64,000 nucleotides of DNA, taken from NCBI GenBank assembly GCA_006503475.1, contig RSEH01000023.1, positions 153,276 to 217,275 of the forward strand, in the 5' to 3' direction. This document shows, piece after piece, positions 17,332 to 28,030 of the stretch (its first letter is position 1; each line of letters opens with the position of its first letter). Source of the stretch: Stentor roeselii. Taxonomy: Eukaryota > Ciliophora > Heterotrichea > Heterotrichida > Stentoridae. The translations under genes were made by a program, and so were the position numbers. A model generated the notes under the pieces. The model made no database searches. It was not told the origin of the DNA and saw nothing but the letters and a program-made list of their open reading frames with translations.

Positions 17332-18786
17332 CTAGTTAAAGCCACTCGTCTTTCCGATCTCTTCTCGAGAAAGTCCAAATCTGTAGTCTTTTCTATCAAC
17401 AGGGCCTGAACTTCTATTTGCCTTGTCTGGAGCGCTACTTGCTGGAGTCCCGCCATAAAAGAACTTTTTCGCGTTTTCCTTGTAACTTTGACTGTCACTT
17501 CCCTGGACTGAACGGACTGAAGCGTCGGCTGGGGTCTGTGCGAAGAAGAAATTTTTTGCATTAACTTTATAACTTTCGCTTTCTTCGTCTATTGGCTTTT
17601 TAAACACTTTTGAACGGTGAATGGTTCCAGATGGGAGGTAGTTTTGAACTACCTTTCCTTGAGATTCATAGAATTTTGAAGCGTTTTTTGAAAATTCTTG
17701 CTGCAGGGTGTTAGGTGTTGAAGTCTCATGACCGAAAAAACGCTTCGCGTTTCGTTGAATTTCAGATTTTAAGGGTTGAACTGAAGAAATGTCAGAACTT
17801 GCACTTGATGCTGTTCGGCTTGGCTTGTTTGAAGCTCCCCAGAATTGAGCGTTGTTCTTTAAGTAAGACTTGTCTGTTGTTATAGCCTCGGGCTTCGGTA
17901 GAGGTGGCTGGTCTTCAGGATCAGTAGTCATCCAAGTATAGCTTGGATCAAGAGGATTGGTAGCTCTTAACGTGCTGATTCCTTTTTTAAATGATCCAGC
18001 CTGAGCTCCATCAATATCATTAGTATCATTTGGACTTCTAATATAATTTCTAAGTTTTGTGCCGATAGGTCCATTTCCTTTACTTCCAGCTGTGGCGCCT
18101 TCAATATCAGAGGTGCTTAAATGCCGGTTATGAGGACTTTTGCCGAGATCAACAGTTTTTCGAGGTTGACTTCCACTTACCTGGCCAAGCATAACAATCA
18201 TTCCATTTTCATCTCTACAAACATATTCAGGCATGAGAGGATTAGTGACCCTTTTGCTTTCAAAGACTTCAATAGTATTAATATCCCTGGGATTATTCAA
18301 GTCAGGTTTATTAAGCAATCTTTTAGTCTGAGCCTTAGCCCCAGGAATATCAGACAAGTCGTTAATGCGAGTCTTCCACTTAGAATAAACAGAAGGTCTA
18401 CAGCCTTCAATATCATCAATGCTAGTCGCGTCCCTCAAGAAGCGAGGCGGAGTGCTGGGCTTGACTTCAAATGTTGGCAGTTTGTAAACAGGATTCAACG
18501 GGTCATGGTCTTTTCGAGTCGTTCGGAACTGCAAAGCGTTTGGACTCGCGTTTGGAATGTCTGACGTCTGAAGGTTCGTGCTCGGCTTGTTCAAAGACCG
18601 ATGACGAGGCTGAGGAGAGGCTTTTTCTATGTCGTCAATTGCGTAGAAACTCGGCTTGTTTACATACTTGTAACCGGGAAGGTAAGGCTGTGCACCTTCG
18701 ATGTCGTTTGTTCGAAGAGACATTGAGTCAGGCTTGAAGTATTGCTTTTTCTTTGCTAGGAAATCGTCTTTAGGGACTTCTGACAT
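17332..18786 (-). CDS. DIEGA-repeat protein
   Basis: 484 aa built from two repeat types. The N-terminal 290 residues carry about seven DIxGA-like units (NDIEGAQP, DDIEKASP, SDIPNASP, DDIEGCRP, SDIPGAKA, SDIEGATA, NDIDGAQA) separated by NPLxPxY motifs (DPLNPVY, NPLMPEY, NPLDPSY). The C-terminal half has about five NAKKFF-like units (NAKRFFGH, NASKFYES, NAKNFFFA, NAKKFFYG). Proteins with DIEGA/NPLxPxY repeats occur widely in ciliates and other flagellated protists and are probably cytoskeletal or ciliary; that link is from memory, not search. It reads into ESF1 with a 12-bp gap. Confidence 0.75.
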   Translation of the reverse strand: MSEVPKDDFLAKKKQYFKPDSMSLRTNDIEGAQPYLPGYKYVNKPSFYAIDDIEKASPQPRHRSLNKPSTNLQTSDIPNASPNALQFRTTRKDHDPLNPVYKLPTFEVKPSTPPRFLRDATSIDDIEGCRPSVYSKWKTRINDLSDIPGAKAQTKRLLNKPDLNNPRDINTIEVFESKRVTNPLMPEYVCRDENGMIVMLGQVSGSQPRKTVDLGKSPHNRHLSTSDIEGATAGSKGNGPIGTKLRNYIRSPNDTNDIDGAQAGSFKKGISTLRATNPLDPSYTWMTTDPEDQPPLPKPEAITTDKSYLKNNAQFWGASNKPSRTASSASSDISSVQPLKSEIQRNAKRFFGHETSTPNTLQQEFSKNASKFYESQGKVVQNYLPSGTIHRSKVFKKPIDEESESYKVNAKNFFFAQTPADASVRSVQGSDSQSYKENAKKFFYGGTPASSAPDKANRSSGPVDRKDYRFGLSREEIGKTSGFN

Positions 18787-19794
18787 TTTTAAGTTAAGAA
18801 GAGTTAGACAGGAGTAGGGCTTTTTTATGTTTGAGGATTTGGATTCAGGGTTTTAGTGGAATTTTAGGTAGTGTTTTTGGGGAAGTTGGCTTTTTTTTTA
18901 TTTGGAAGGGGAAGGGTTGATAAGGAAATTTTTTGGATTTAGAAAATTCAGTTATTTTATTGATTTTTATTTTTTCTGGAGGTTAGGGGTTAGATGGGAG
19001 ATAGAAAAAGAATTTTTTAGTGTTTGCAAGGAAATTGATATTCAGCACTCTAAGCTTTCAGGTAGTGGTAAACTAAACTTAAGTAATTAAAAAGTAAATT
19101 ATAAGAAGAAAGACTTTTCAAAATTTTTCAGGAATAGAAGATGTTTTCGATTCATACAGAAGGATTTAAACTTTATCATTCAATCAACCTGCTAAATTTT
19201 CACGTTTCTGACCCAATCAAATAAAATCAAAAGTTAATTTATAACAGATAAGTGTAAGATTAGCCTAATTTCTACACAATAGGTTTCAGAACAGATTTTT
19301 TAAGATCACTAATAAGCAACGCTAAAATATTAGACATGATCTGCTGCAACTTCATACTTTATACCGAATTTCAATACTGTAGAAGTGGAAAGACTCATTA
19401 AGCTTGTAAACTAAGGTCAAACTTTGACTTGGATTGTTTTAAATGACGGTGTTTTGAGCGTGAAACTACAACAAGAAAATCTCACATGAACTCTCTCATC
19501 TTAATTCCATATTTTAAATCGAAATTACAAATAAAGTAATTGAAATTAAGATGAAATTCTTAATTACAATTAACTAATTTAACTGAAGTCATGTATAAAG
19601 ATAAACATTCTTATCTTTAACATATAATTTCTTCTTCAACTTAACCATTTATCTTCAAAATTGAATCTCAGTAGTTGATAAATGACTTTCAATAACAAAT
19701 TATTAACTCTCTTTTCCTAAAATAAACCTCTCTACTTTTCTAGAATTTCCGAAATCATTCCACTCCTCCTAAAATTTATCTAATAAATCAATAA
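18787..19794. other. Divergent intergenic region, no gene seen
   Basis: 1 kb between two divergent genes. The left 220 bp are G-rich and C-poor on the + strand, the right 100 bp are C-rich and G-poor, and the middle is AT-rich. A short frame near 18902 opens only at TTG and was not accepted. Confidence 0.6.
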
Positions 19795-22599
19795 ATGAGT
19801 CAGAAATCATCATCAAAAAACTTTTACAAGTCAAGTTTCATAAAAATCAAGCCATCAGATCACCTAAAAAACTCAATAACCCTTCCCGAGCTTCCAGCAG
19901 CTCACTACTTAAAACTATCCGACGAAAAAACAATAAAAACTCGAGTTTTTTCCGAATTCGCATCTTTGAAGCTTCGTTCAGACAAAGCGAGTCAAAGCCA
20001 ATCCCGTCGTTTCCTAGACTCAAAAGAAATAAAAGACCATTCAAGGCCTGACCAGTCTCTTCTTCTGAGCACATTAGGAATCCTTAACACCTCATCAACC
20101 CATTCACTTCCAAGAGATTTATCAAAGTTAAAAGGAATCCTTTCAAGTTCAAAAAGTCTCGAAAAGCTATCACTGGGTCCTCCAGCGACTCGAGAAGACA
20201 CAACAAAACTCGCTGACTGGCTGAGCCAAATGCTTAAAACCGCCTTGTCCGAAAGCAATCAAGACATGGAGTCCTTATGCCAAACTGCGATGGTCATCTA
20301 CGAGGTCTGTCTCTATGAAATCGTCAGGCAGGTCAGTGTCCAGTGTGTTGAAAGAGGCGAGTTAATCAACTCTGTTTGGAAAGCTTATCAAGGCATTCTT
20401 GAAAAAGCTCTTCAGATCTCAAAGGCCATGCAGGAGTTTCAAAGGAATGAATTTCAACAGGAATGTGAAAAAATTCAACTTTCTTATAGTTCAGAACTTT
20501 CAAGGCTTAAGCAGGATAACCAGCTGCTTTCAGATGATATTGAAACTTTAAGAAGACTTGTCAAGTCTAGAGAGGAAGAATGCAGTAATATGGCTCGAAA
20601 GGAACTGAAAATCATTGACAAGGTTCATGTCCTGCAGAAACAATATGAAACATCTAAACGTGACTTGCTTTATTTACAGGAAGACAATCGCATCATGAAA
20701 GCAAAACTTTTTAATTCAAGTGTCGAGTTTGTTGAAAATTCTCAGGGTGTTATTGAACCTCGACTTGTAAGTATTCAGAAGATTAGGAGGAAAAATGACC
20801 AGGAAATTCAAGCTATTGTTAAAAGTGACCCCCTGCTCTCTGCTCAGATGGTCAGTGATGAGAAAACTGAAAATTTAATGAAAAATATTGAGAAATATGA
20901 TGAGTTTACAAAGGAATTAATGAATAAAATCGACTTTCAGGATAAAAATGAAGCTACTGAGGTTTTTCTTTGTGATAAGGAAGTGCAGACTGAGATATTT
21001 TTAATTGAAAGTTTGAAGAATACCTCTCCTGCTGAACTTATGGAGTTTAAAGTTGAGAATATTATGGATTTGTTTGAGGGAAATCAGGAAAATAGTGAGA
21101 ATGATGATGATGTCAAGGAAACTGCTGGAGATTATTTGGTTAAGTTTAAGGAAAAAATTGACCAGGTTAATGAAATTTTAGAGAAAGTTAGGAATAATAT
21201 ACAGAAAAGTACTCCTGCTGGGTATCAGAGAGAATATTTAAAGACTTTTTTTAACTCTGTTCAGAACTCTATCGATATTATGAGGTATGAAAATGAAAAT
21301 GAGAACGAAAATGAAAATGAGAAGGAGAATCAGGCTGAAGATTCTAGTGTTGTGAGAAAAAGACCTAAATTGTTAACTTTTATACAGAAAATTGAGAAAT
21401 CAAGTAAAAAGGAAACACGTGATCTGATAGGTCTTATCACTCAAAGAGTGCTCAACACTCCAGCCCACAAGTTAAAATCCGTGGTATTCAAGCGAATGTT
21501 AATGAAATTAATCTCCACCTTCTACGAAATCAAGCAAAAAAAGATGCAAGAAGGTGACCGTAAGCAACAAATGAGTCAAATCGCATCTGAATTCTTCCTC
21601 AACAAATACGGGATGCAAAAAGTAGTAGAAAACAAATTCACACAGCTCCTTTCAAGTTGTTTAAAATACAAGTCAATAAAACGAGTATACAACTTCGGCC
21701 GTTTTTTAAACCTTTTCGGTCCAAGTAAAATCGAAGACCTTCACTTTTACATGGATTCCGTGTCATGCATGAGACAAACATTCACAACTGAAAACGGTGA
21801 AGAGTTAAAAATTCCTCAAGACAAAGCAATTGACTGGTGCAAGTCCTTCTTACCAAGTATCTTACCTGAAGTAGACAGAGTAAAAGTAAAGACTTTCATT
21901 GAAAGCAATAAACAAACAGACCCTATCACACGAGTCCCGACAGTAGAAGTTGATAGTCTTTTAGACTATACAATTGAAATAATTCATAAAAATCGTATTG
22001 AAAATGCTGATTTTTTAAGATGTATTTATGAAGCTGGAGACGTATTTTTTATTTAGCTTAACCAAGATGGTTTTTTGCAACATCATGAATTTGAATTGAT
22101 TTATCGACACATCGTTCCACAACTATTCAGTCAAAGTCAATCAAAAGAAATGTTTGATGAATTTGCTGAAACTTTTAATGGAGAAGGAGATGAAATCGTT
22201 GAAGCTCTCAGTTTTGATAATTTTTCACATTTAAATGAAAAGTTCTCGATTTTCACTCCGCAGAGACTGGGAATGTTTATCAAGCTTCGAGGAGAAAGTG
22301 ACTATGTTAGTAAGGAAAGCTTGTATGTTGATGAACTTAGAAAATCAAGTAAACATATCGCTGGAACTCTTTCAGAAATGAGGTGGAGGTACTTCCAGGC
22401 AAGAAATTTGCATAATCGGGAAGAAATGCTTGGGATTCTTGATCTTGTCCAGCAGCAGATTAGACAACTCAAAAAACCTCAGGCGGTTTTAATTGCTTTG
22501 AAACTTATGGATGAGGAGTCGAAAAGGGCTTGTGTTATGGCTACTATGAATTATTATTTACCGAATGTGGCCTTTGGGTTTACTCAGGGAAATAAATAA
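19795..22599 (+). CDS. TSNAXIP1-like coiled-coil EF-hand protein (spliced, one 15-nt intron)
   Basis: Two frames join into a 929-aa protein when the intron 22042-22056 is removed. Residues about 140-310 contain the coiled-coil module of translin-associated-factor-X-interacting protein 1 and relatives (YEVCLYEIVRQVSVQC, VERGELINSVW, then long coils). A Glu/Asn-rich linker (NENENENE) lies near 500. The C-terminal part is helical. Splicing restores a canonical EF-hand loop, DLNQDGFLQHHE, at residues 749-760. TSNAXIP1-type proteins are axonemal or ciliary in animals and protists. A calcium-responsive ciliary or cortical role is inferred. Confidence 0.85.
22042..22056 (+). other. 15-nt spliceosomal intron
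   Basis: GTATTTTTTATTTAG. It begins GTA, ends TAG, and has A at position 10. Its TAG would stop the frame if retained; removal joins ...EAGD to LNQDGF and completes an EF-hand. Phase 0. Confidence 0.93.
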
Positions 22600-23685
22600 G
22601 GATTTTTATTTGGAGGTGTTATTGAGATTTAATTTTGAATAGTTTTAGTTTTTTTTTGAGAAAATCTTAAGGATTATATTTTTTTCTTAGGTTGCAGAAG
22701 AAATTTTAGTATTGGATGATAATTTTTGGTGATTTTTTAAAGTGATTTGGATTATTTTAATTCTGAGAGAAAGGATAATATATTTTTTTAAATTTGATTT
22801 TCTTTACCTAATCAAATAAAATTTCATTATAATCTTCTACCGGCTTATTCATAATTTGAAGCACTTTTAAAGGTTTTGGAATCCAGCTGATGCTTAAATT
22901 CTTCATAAGTCAGGGCCTAAGATTATTTGTTAAAATTAGATAGCCCTTTACAGAAAATCTTAGAAGTGACTATAATTAATCCAGTATCAATCCAAATATC
23001 TTCCTTTAATCCTCGAAATTTTTACAGCAAAGTTTCCAAAGTTATTTCAATCATATCGAAAAAAAACTAAGCTAAATCAATTGAAATTCCTCAAAAACTA
23101 TTCCAATCTTCCTTAAATTTCTATCTCAAACTACACAAAAGCCTAAACTATCATCAATGTTCAACTATCCAAACCTGCATCTCTAAAGATTCTTCAAAAC
23201 TTTTTTAAAGTTTCTTTAAATAGATCCTTTTGGAAATTTTTTCGATATCAACTCTTTGAAAAGCGAGTCATTGCCAATTAAAAAAGTAATTCTTGCCTTG
23301 AAAGACGATTGAGTGTTTTCCAGCAGGAGATTCTTCATTCAAAAAAAAGAATCAAAAGAACTTTTTTTCTTGATTTTTTTCAAACTTCTGAAAAATCTTT
23401 GAAATTCATTCAAAGTCTTAATTTTAAGACTCTTTTCATGAAAACATTGTTGAAAATACTTCAAACCCTTCAAACAAAAACCTCTTTAAAAATTAGAAAA
23501 ATCCTAGTATGCAAGATTATAAAAATATTTATTTCCTAGAATATCACTAGATAAGATATATAAATTTCCAAATCAAAATTTTCGAGAAATTGGAAGAGTT
23601 CCTAATTGATTCTGACAATAATCTGTTGTGTATTGCTAAATACTTCTACACCATTTTTGATTTATAGTCGTTTCCAACTTTATAA
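22600..23685. other. Intergenic, no gene seen
   Basis: 1.1 kb, very AT-rich, switching from G/T-rich (3' flank of the preceding gene) to A/C-rich (5' flank of the next) around 22.8-22.9 kb. A 76-codon frame near 23309 opens at TTG, is low complexity and was not accepted. Confidence 0.6.
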
Positions 23686-24810
23686 ATGGCTCTAAATTTG
23701 AAATTTTTCATTCTATTTTTAACTCTCGGGATCATCTCTGGAGACGGAGTACAACCGCTTGAAGAATTGCAAAAAGTTTCTTATTCTTCGGGTAGTACAA
23801 CCACAAGTTCAACAAGTTCAAGCGGATCTAAAACGACAACAACTACCAGTTCTGGAGGCTCAGCCACTGTAACAGGTAAGTCATCTAGTGGATCATCAAA
23901 AGGATCATCGACGGGATCATCAAGTGGATCATCAAGTGGATCTAGTGAAACATCAAGTGGATCAAGTGGATCAAGTGGATCAAGTGGATCAAGTGGATCA
24001 AGTGGATCAAGTGGATCAAGTGGATCATCAAGTGGATCATCAAGTGGAACATCAAGTGGAACATCAAGTGAATCATCAAGTGGATCTAGTGAAACATCAA
24101 GTGGATCAAGTGGATCATCAAGTGGATCATCAAGTGGATCATCAAGTGGATCATCAAGTGAAACATCAAGTGGAACATCAAGTGAATCATCAAGTGGATC
24201 AAGTGGATCATCAAGTGGATCATCAAGTGAAACATCAAGTGAAACATCAAGTGAAACATCAAGTGGAACATCAAGTGAAACATCAAGTGAAACATCAAGT
24301 GAATCATCAAGTGGAACACCAAGTGAATCATCAAGTGGGTCTAGTGAAACATCAACTGGATCGACAAGTGGATCATCAAGTGGATCATCAAGTGGAGCAT
24401 CAACTGGATCAAGTGAATCATCAAACGAATCTAGTGAATCATCAGAAAGCACTGAAAGTACCAGTGAATCTTCAGAAAGCACTGAAAATAGCAGTAGTTC
24501 ATCAGAAAGCAATCAAAATAGTGGAGGTTCTAACGGAAGTAATGAAGAATCTTCAGGGGAAAATGAAAATAATGGCAACACTAATGGAAGCAATGAAGAG
24601 TCATCAGTAAATGACAATGATGGTGGTGATGATGAATCAGAATGCGACTGCATAGACGGATCAAACTGTTTAGACGAGGTAGAACTAATAATCGAATGTG
24701 TTGACGGTGAATGTTCAGCACATCTCAAACATTTCACAGACATCGACTTCAACGCAAAATTTTCACTACTGGCAGTACCAGTAGAAGACAACGGACACTG
24801 CTGCGAATAA
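23686..24810 (+). CDS. Secreted Ser/Gly-repeat mucin-like protein
   Basis: 374 aa. Signal peptide MALNLKFFILFLTLGIISG, then about 250 residues of SSG, SSE, GTS and ETS units encoded by a 9-bp minisatellite, an acidic Asn/Glu/Ser stretch (about 270-315), and a C-terminal Cys module of about 55 residues (CDCIDGSNC, IIECVDGEC, ending NGHCCE). No transmembrane segment. Serine/threonine density suggests heavy O-glycosylation or phosphorylation, as in extracellular-matrix or extrusome proteins. The family is not recognised. Start at TATAAATG. Confidence 0.8.
   Translation: MALNLKFFILFLTLGIISGDGVQPLEELQKVSYSSGSTTTSSTSSSGSKTTTTTSSGGSATVTGKSSSGSSKGSSTGSSSGSSSGSSETSSGSSGSSGSSGSSGSSGSSGSSGSSSGSSSGTSSGTSSESSSGSSETSSGSSGSSSGSSSGSSSGSSSETSSGTSSESSSGSSGSSSGSSSETSSETSSETSSGTSSETSSETSSESSSGTPSESSSGSSETSTGSTSGSSSGSSSGASTGSSESSNESSESSESTESTSESSESTENSSSSSESNQNSGGSNGSNEESSGENENNGNTNGSNEESSVNDNDGGDDESECDCIDGSNCLDEVELIIECVDGECSAHLKHFTDIDFNAKFSLLAVPVEDNGHCCE
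23880..24426. repeat. 9-bp minisatellite (TCAAGTGGA) in the Ser/Gly gene
   Basis: Nested 9-bp units (TCAAGTGGA, TCAAGTGAA, TCTAGTGAA) form higher-order blocks. All preserve frame and encode SSG/SSE. Because the unit is a multiple of 3, antisense and shifted frames are also open, but these are by-products. Confidence 0.95.
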
Positions 24811-24830
24811 CCATTTTAAATTACTATTCA

Positions 24831-26444
24831 TTAAATCACGATTTCCCACATCAAAAAATTTCCTCTAATATCAGGAGAATTCGGCAATACCAATTCAATA
24901 ACATCCCCTTGCAAAACCTCAACATATTCTAAAACCCTTTTTCCATTTCCACAACTTTTCTCATTATTCCAATTCAAAAATCGTTTTCCATTTTTAAGCA
25001 CTGCTAAAACTCCTGAATCTTCACTAAAAACAATAACTTCTAAAGCGAAAAATCCAGATTTTCCAATGTTAAAGGAAACCTCGTCTTGAAGAGTCACTTG
25101 CAAGTCAGCTGAGAGTTTAAGTTGCTTAAAAACGACTCCAGAGGAGCTGTTGTAAAAAGACCAGATACCTTGAGGAAAGACTGAATTTCTGCAGTCTAGT
25201 TCGTTGTGGATCTCTACTAGTGCAATGTTTACTTCTTCTACATTTGCTTTCATGTCAAGAAGTGTGCAGAGGTCTTTCACTGATACTTTTAGTAGAAGGG
25301 ATTTTTCGATTTCGTCTAGTTTTGATGAGAGAGGATTAAATGTGTTTTCTTTTTCGGGCTCTGGTTTTAAATCTTTTTGGATGGATTTTGAGAGGGTTAT
25401 TAGTTTTTCGTGAAGTTTTGAATTTATTTCGTGGAGACTTGAACGAATTTCTGACTTGTCCGGTTTTGATTTCCACAGCATTTCAAGTTTTTCATCAACT
25501 TTTTCGAACTTTAACAGAGCTTCTTGTTTAAACTGTTCTAAATCTTTCAATCCTTGAGTAACCTGCAACTTTAAAGCCTGACTTTGAAGTCTTTTCATCA
25601 ATTCTGTTAAAGTTTCCTGTAGAAAAGCTTTCATGTTCAAAGATTCTTGTTGAAAAACTTTGATATCGACTTTAGAATCAAGTAAATCATTAATTTTTTT
25701 CTTATCAAAAGAAGCATCAATATTGGAACCAAAAGAAAATTTTAAAAAATCATCACATTCAACCTTCATCAAAATCTGATTAACTTTCTTTTCAACATCT
25801 CCAATCCTCCTCATAAAATCTTGCATTTCCAAGTCCTTATTAACCTCACTACCCTTCTTTTTCTCATTATTCTGAACTTTTCCATGAAAATCCTTAATAA
25901 AATCCTCTAAAACTTCAACCTTCTTCTCTAAACCATCGAAATCAAATCGAAAATCTTCATTAATCTTCATATTTTGACTCAAAATCGCTAATTTTGAATT
26001 AACCCTTTCAAAACTCATATTAAATTCTTGAAATCCAACCTTTTGTTTAACCTCAACATCAATTTTTTCTAAAAGACTTTGAAAAGGCTCAGAATTGTTT
26101 TTTTTTAAACTGATTAAAAGTTCAACATCATTGACAGAAGTTTTTTTATCAATCAAAGTTTGAAGTTCTGCAAGTTTACTCGATAGTTCAAGAAAGTCTG
26201 CCTTGGTGGCAAGTCCAGCGTGGAATTCAGCGATAGAAACTTTAGAATTAATCAGTCTTTCAAGTTCTCGCAGATAAAAACTCTGGTTTTTTAGTGTTTC
26301 GAACAAGGATTTCAGGCAAACTCGGCAGGTTTCAGTCTCTGAAGGCCAGTATGTTGGTGATTTGAGAAGGTCTTCTGCGAGAGTGGGCTGGGTTAGGTCG
26401 GTTTGGTAGATTTTCATTGGGCTTCTTGACCTGCTTTGAGACAT
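24831..26444 (-). CDS. Coiled-coil protein with C-terminal beta-rich domain
   Basis: 537 aa. The N-terminus has a CxxC (ETCRVCLKSL). Residues 50-400 are a long series of coiled-coil units with a recurring K.D...L...L pattern (ATKADFLELSSKLAEL, DKKTSVNDVELLI). The last 120 residues are beta-rich (GIWSFYNSSSGVVFKQLKL, ..NIGKSGFFALEVIVFSED, ..GDVIELVLPNS), resembling a jelly-roll of the C1q/TNF type. Trimeric coiled coil plus such a head is plausible but inferred. No family is named with confidence. It is convergent with the Ser/Gly gene, 20 bp apart. Confidence 0.65.
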   Translation of the reverse strand: MSQSRSRSPMKIYQTDLTQPTLAEDLLKSPTYWPSETETCRVCLKSLFETLKNQSFYLRELERLINSKVSIAEFHAGLATKADFLELSSKLAELQTLIDKKTSVNDVELLISLKKNNSEPFQSLLEKIDVEVKQKVGFQEFNMSFERVNSKLAILSQNMKINEDFRFDFDGLEKKVEVLEDFIKDFHGKVQNNEKKKGSEVNKDLEMQDFMRRIGDVEKKVNQILMKVECDDFLKFSFGSNIDASFDKKKINDLLDSKVDIKVFQQESLNMKAFLQETLTELMKRLQSQALKLQVTQGLKDLEQFKQEALLKFEKVDEKLEMLWKSKPDKSEIRSSLHEINSKLHEKLITLSKSIQKDLKPEPEKENTFNPLSSKLDEIEKSLLLKVSVKDLCTLLDMKANVEEVNIALVEIHNELDCRNSVFPQGIWSFYNSSSGVVFKQLKLSADLQVTLQDEVSFNIGKSGFFALEVIVFSEDSGVLAVLKNGKRFLNWNNEKSCGNGKRVLEYVEVLQGDVIELVLPNSPDIRGNFLMWEIVI

Positions 26445-27299
26445 TTAAAATAAGAAATGATTTGAAAGAAAGAAATAGAAAAGTGATTGGTTGGAGGATT
26501 GTAAAGTTTATTGGGATTGTTGAATTAAGGTAAAGATAGGATTTTATATGAAAGATTTTGAATGTTTTGGGAATGAATTTGGTTCAGATTTGAAGGTTTT
26601 AAGTACTGGGTATAGTTCTTAGAATGATTTTAGGGACTTATGTTTTTTTGTTATTCAGGTTATCTTTACTGTAGGTTATTTATTGAACGTAGAATTAATT
26701 ATTTTGAGACTTTATTTGTATTATTTTCTCGTAATTTTAACTTCAATGCTATGAGCTACTCAGAAATTATATAGTTTAATATGAGGCTTTATCTTAATTT
26801 GCAATCGAAATATTTCAATGATCAAGAAATTCTAAGATTCTTAACTAGAAGATCATATCAAAACAATTAAAGATTCATTGAAGTTAATCATAATTGTTTG
26901 AATATCAATGTTAGTGCATAACAGTAAATGAGATGAAAAGTTATACAGAATACTTAACTGTTTGACTATCGAAAGGTCTAAATGACTCAAAATAGTATAT
27001 ATTTGACTTGAATCTTTTCAATAAATAAATAATTTTATAATCGAATTCATTCACTAGTCCTCCTAATTCAACTTCATCCTAAATCCTCTTTAATTTAAAA
27101 TTAATCCATCTATTCTTACATTCAACCCAACATCCAATCACTTCTCTCTCAAAATTCTAAATACGCTAATAAACCCCTTCTTAATAAACCCTTCATAATT
27201 TCCTTAAAATCCTTTAAAAATCTTCCAAATCCATTCGAACCCTGCACTAATCTCATCCCAAACAATTTCCTTGCTCAAATAATCTTTCATTATAAAATA
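26445..27299. other. Divergent intergenic region, no gene seen
   Basis: 855 bp. Left side G-rich (5' flank of the minus-strand gene), right 240 bp C-rich and nearly G-free (5' flank of the plus-strand gene), AT-rich between. Confidence 0.6.
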
Positions 27300-27692
27300 A
27301 TGAAAGGTATAGCAAAAAGACTTGCAAATCATGTGAAGTCGAAGCACAAAGTGATAGAAAATAGCCAAGAGTGCATAAGAATAAAGCGAAAAGTTTTAAT
27401 AAGAGTTGCAAGAAGGCCAGAACATCAACAGTCTGAAGACAAAAGTAAATTAAAAGGGAAGTTTTTCGAGTCTGTTAAACATGTTTTGCATGGCATCAGG
27501 ATGAAAGAAGCTCTTTTAAGCCTCAAGAATAAATTCAACTTAGAAGCTCTTCAAAGTCGACTACGGCCGAGCACTTCTCAACAACTTGATGAAAATAATC
27601 ATGACTCTTCAGAACAACCAGTTGAATTGTTCGCTTCTTTTGAAGATCTCGCCGGGCAAGAGGAACCTTTATATATGCCTTTACAATTTTAA
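27300..27692 (+). CDS. Small basic hypothetical protein
   Basis: 130 aa. The first 90 residues are Lys/Arg-rich and helical (AKRLANHVKSKHK, IKRKVLIRVARR, GIRMKEALLSLKNKFN). The C-terminus is acidic (ASFEDLAGQEEPLYMPLQF). No family recognised. It stands alone between two long spacers and has the usual A/C-rich 5' flank and ATAATG start, which supports it being a real gene. Confidence 0.5.
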   Translation: MKGIAKRLANHVKSKHKVIENSQECIRIKRKVLIRVARRPEHQQSEDKSKLKGKFFESVKHVLHGIRMKEALLSLKNKFNLEALQSRLRPSTSQQLDENNHDSSEQPVELFASFEDLAGQEEPLYMPLQF

Positions 27693-28030
27693 TTAATAAA
27701 GTTTTGGAGTTTTATTTGGAATATGGATTCAGGGGGTTTTTACTTTGTATCCTTTTGTTAGAAGATATAACCATTTTTTCCTTATTTCTGTGAGTGTGAC
27801 ATGGATTTTATTTTGATAGTTTTTGGGAAATTTTGATGGATTTTTAAGGGAGGGAGGGGAAAAATCATGTTTTTAGGTTTTGATGAGTGAGAATCTTGTG
27901 AAAAGTTTTGATTAACACTTTTTATATTAATTTTAGAGTCTTGGGCTCTAAGAAAGAATAAAATCAATTTAAAGACTTTTTACATCTTAACCATCATAAA
28001 ATTAAACTTTCTATAAAGCTAAATATTTTA
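27693..28030. other. Intergenic, no gene seen
   Basis: 338 bp, G/T-rich then A/C-rich. It holds the 3' ends of two convergent genes. A 61-codon minus-strand frame here is low complexity and was not accepted. Confidence 0.55.

Noticed and set aside
18902-19090. 62-codon frame in intergenic DNA
   Set aside because: It opens at TTG and has no coding character.
23309-23539. 76-codon frame before the Ser/Gly gene
   Set aside because: It opens at TTG and is a low-complexity Lys/Phe/Leu run in AT-rich DNA.
23781-24610. Antisense and shifted frames across the SSG repeat
   Set aside because: Open only because the unit is 9 bp. They lack a signal or any non-repeat domain and overlap a well-supported secreted protein.
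27225-27245. TTCGAACC as a tRNA B box on the minus strand
   Set aside because: The flanking bases do not form a T stem and no A box or acceptor stem was found.
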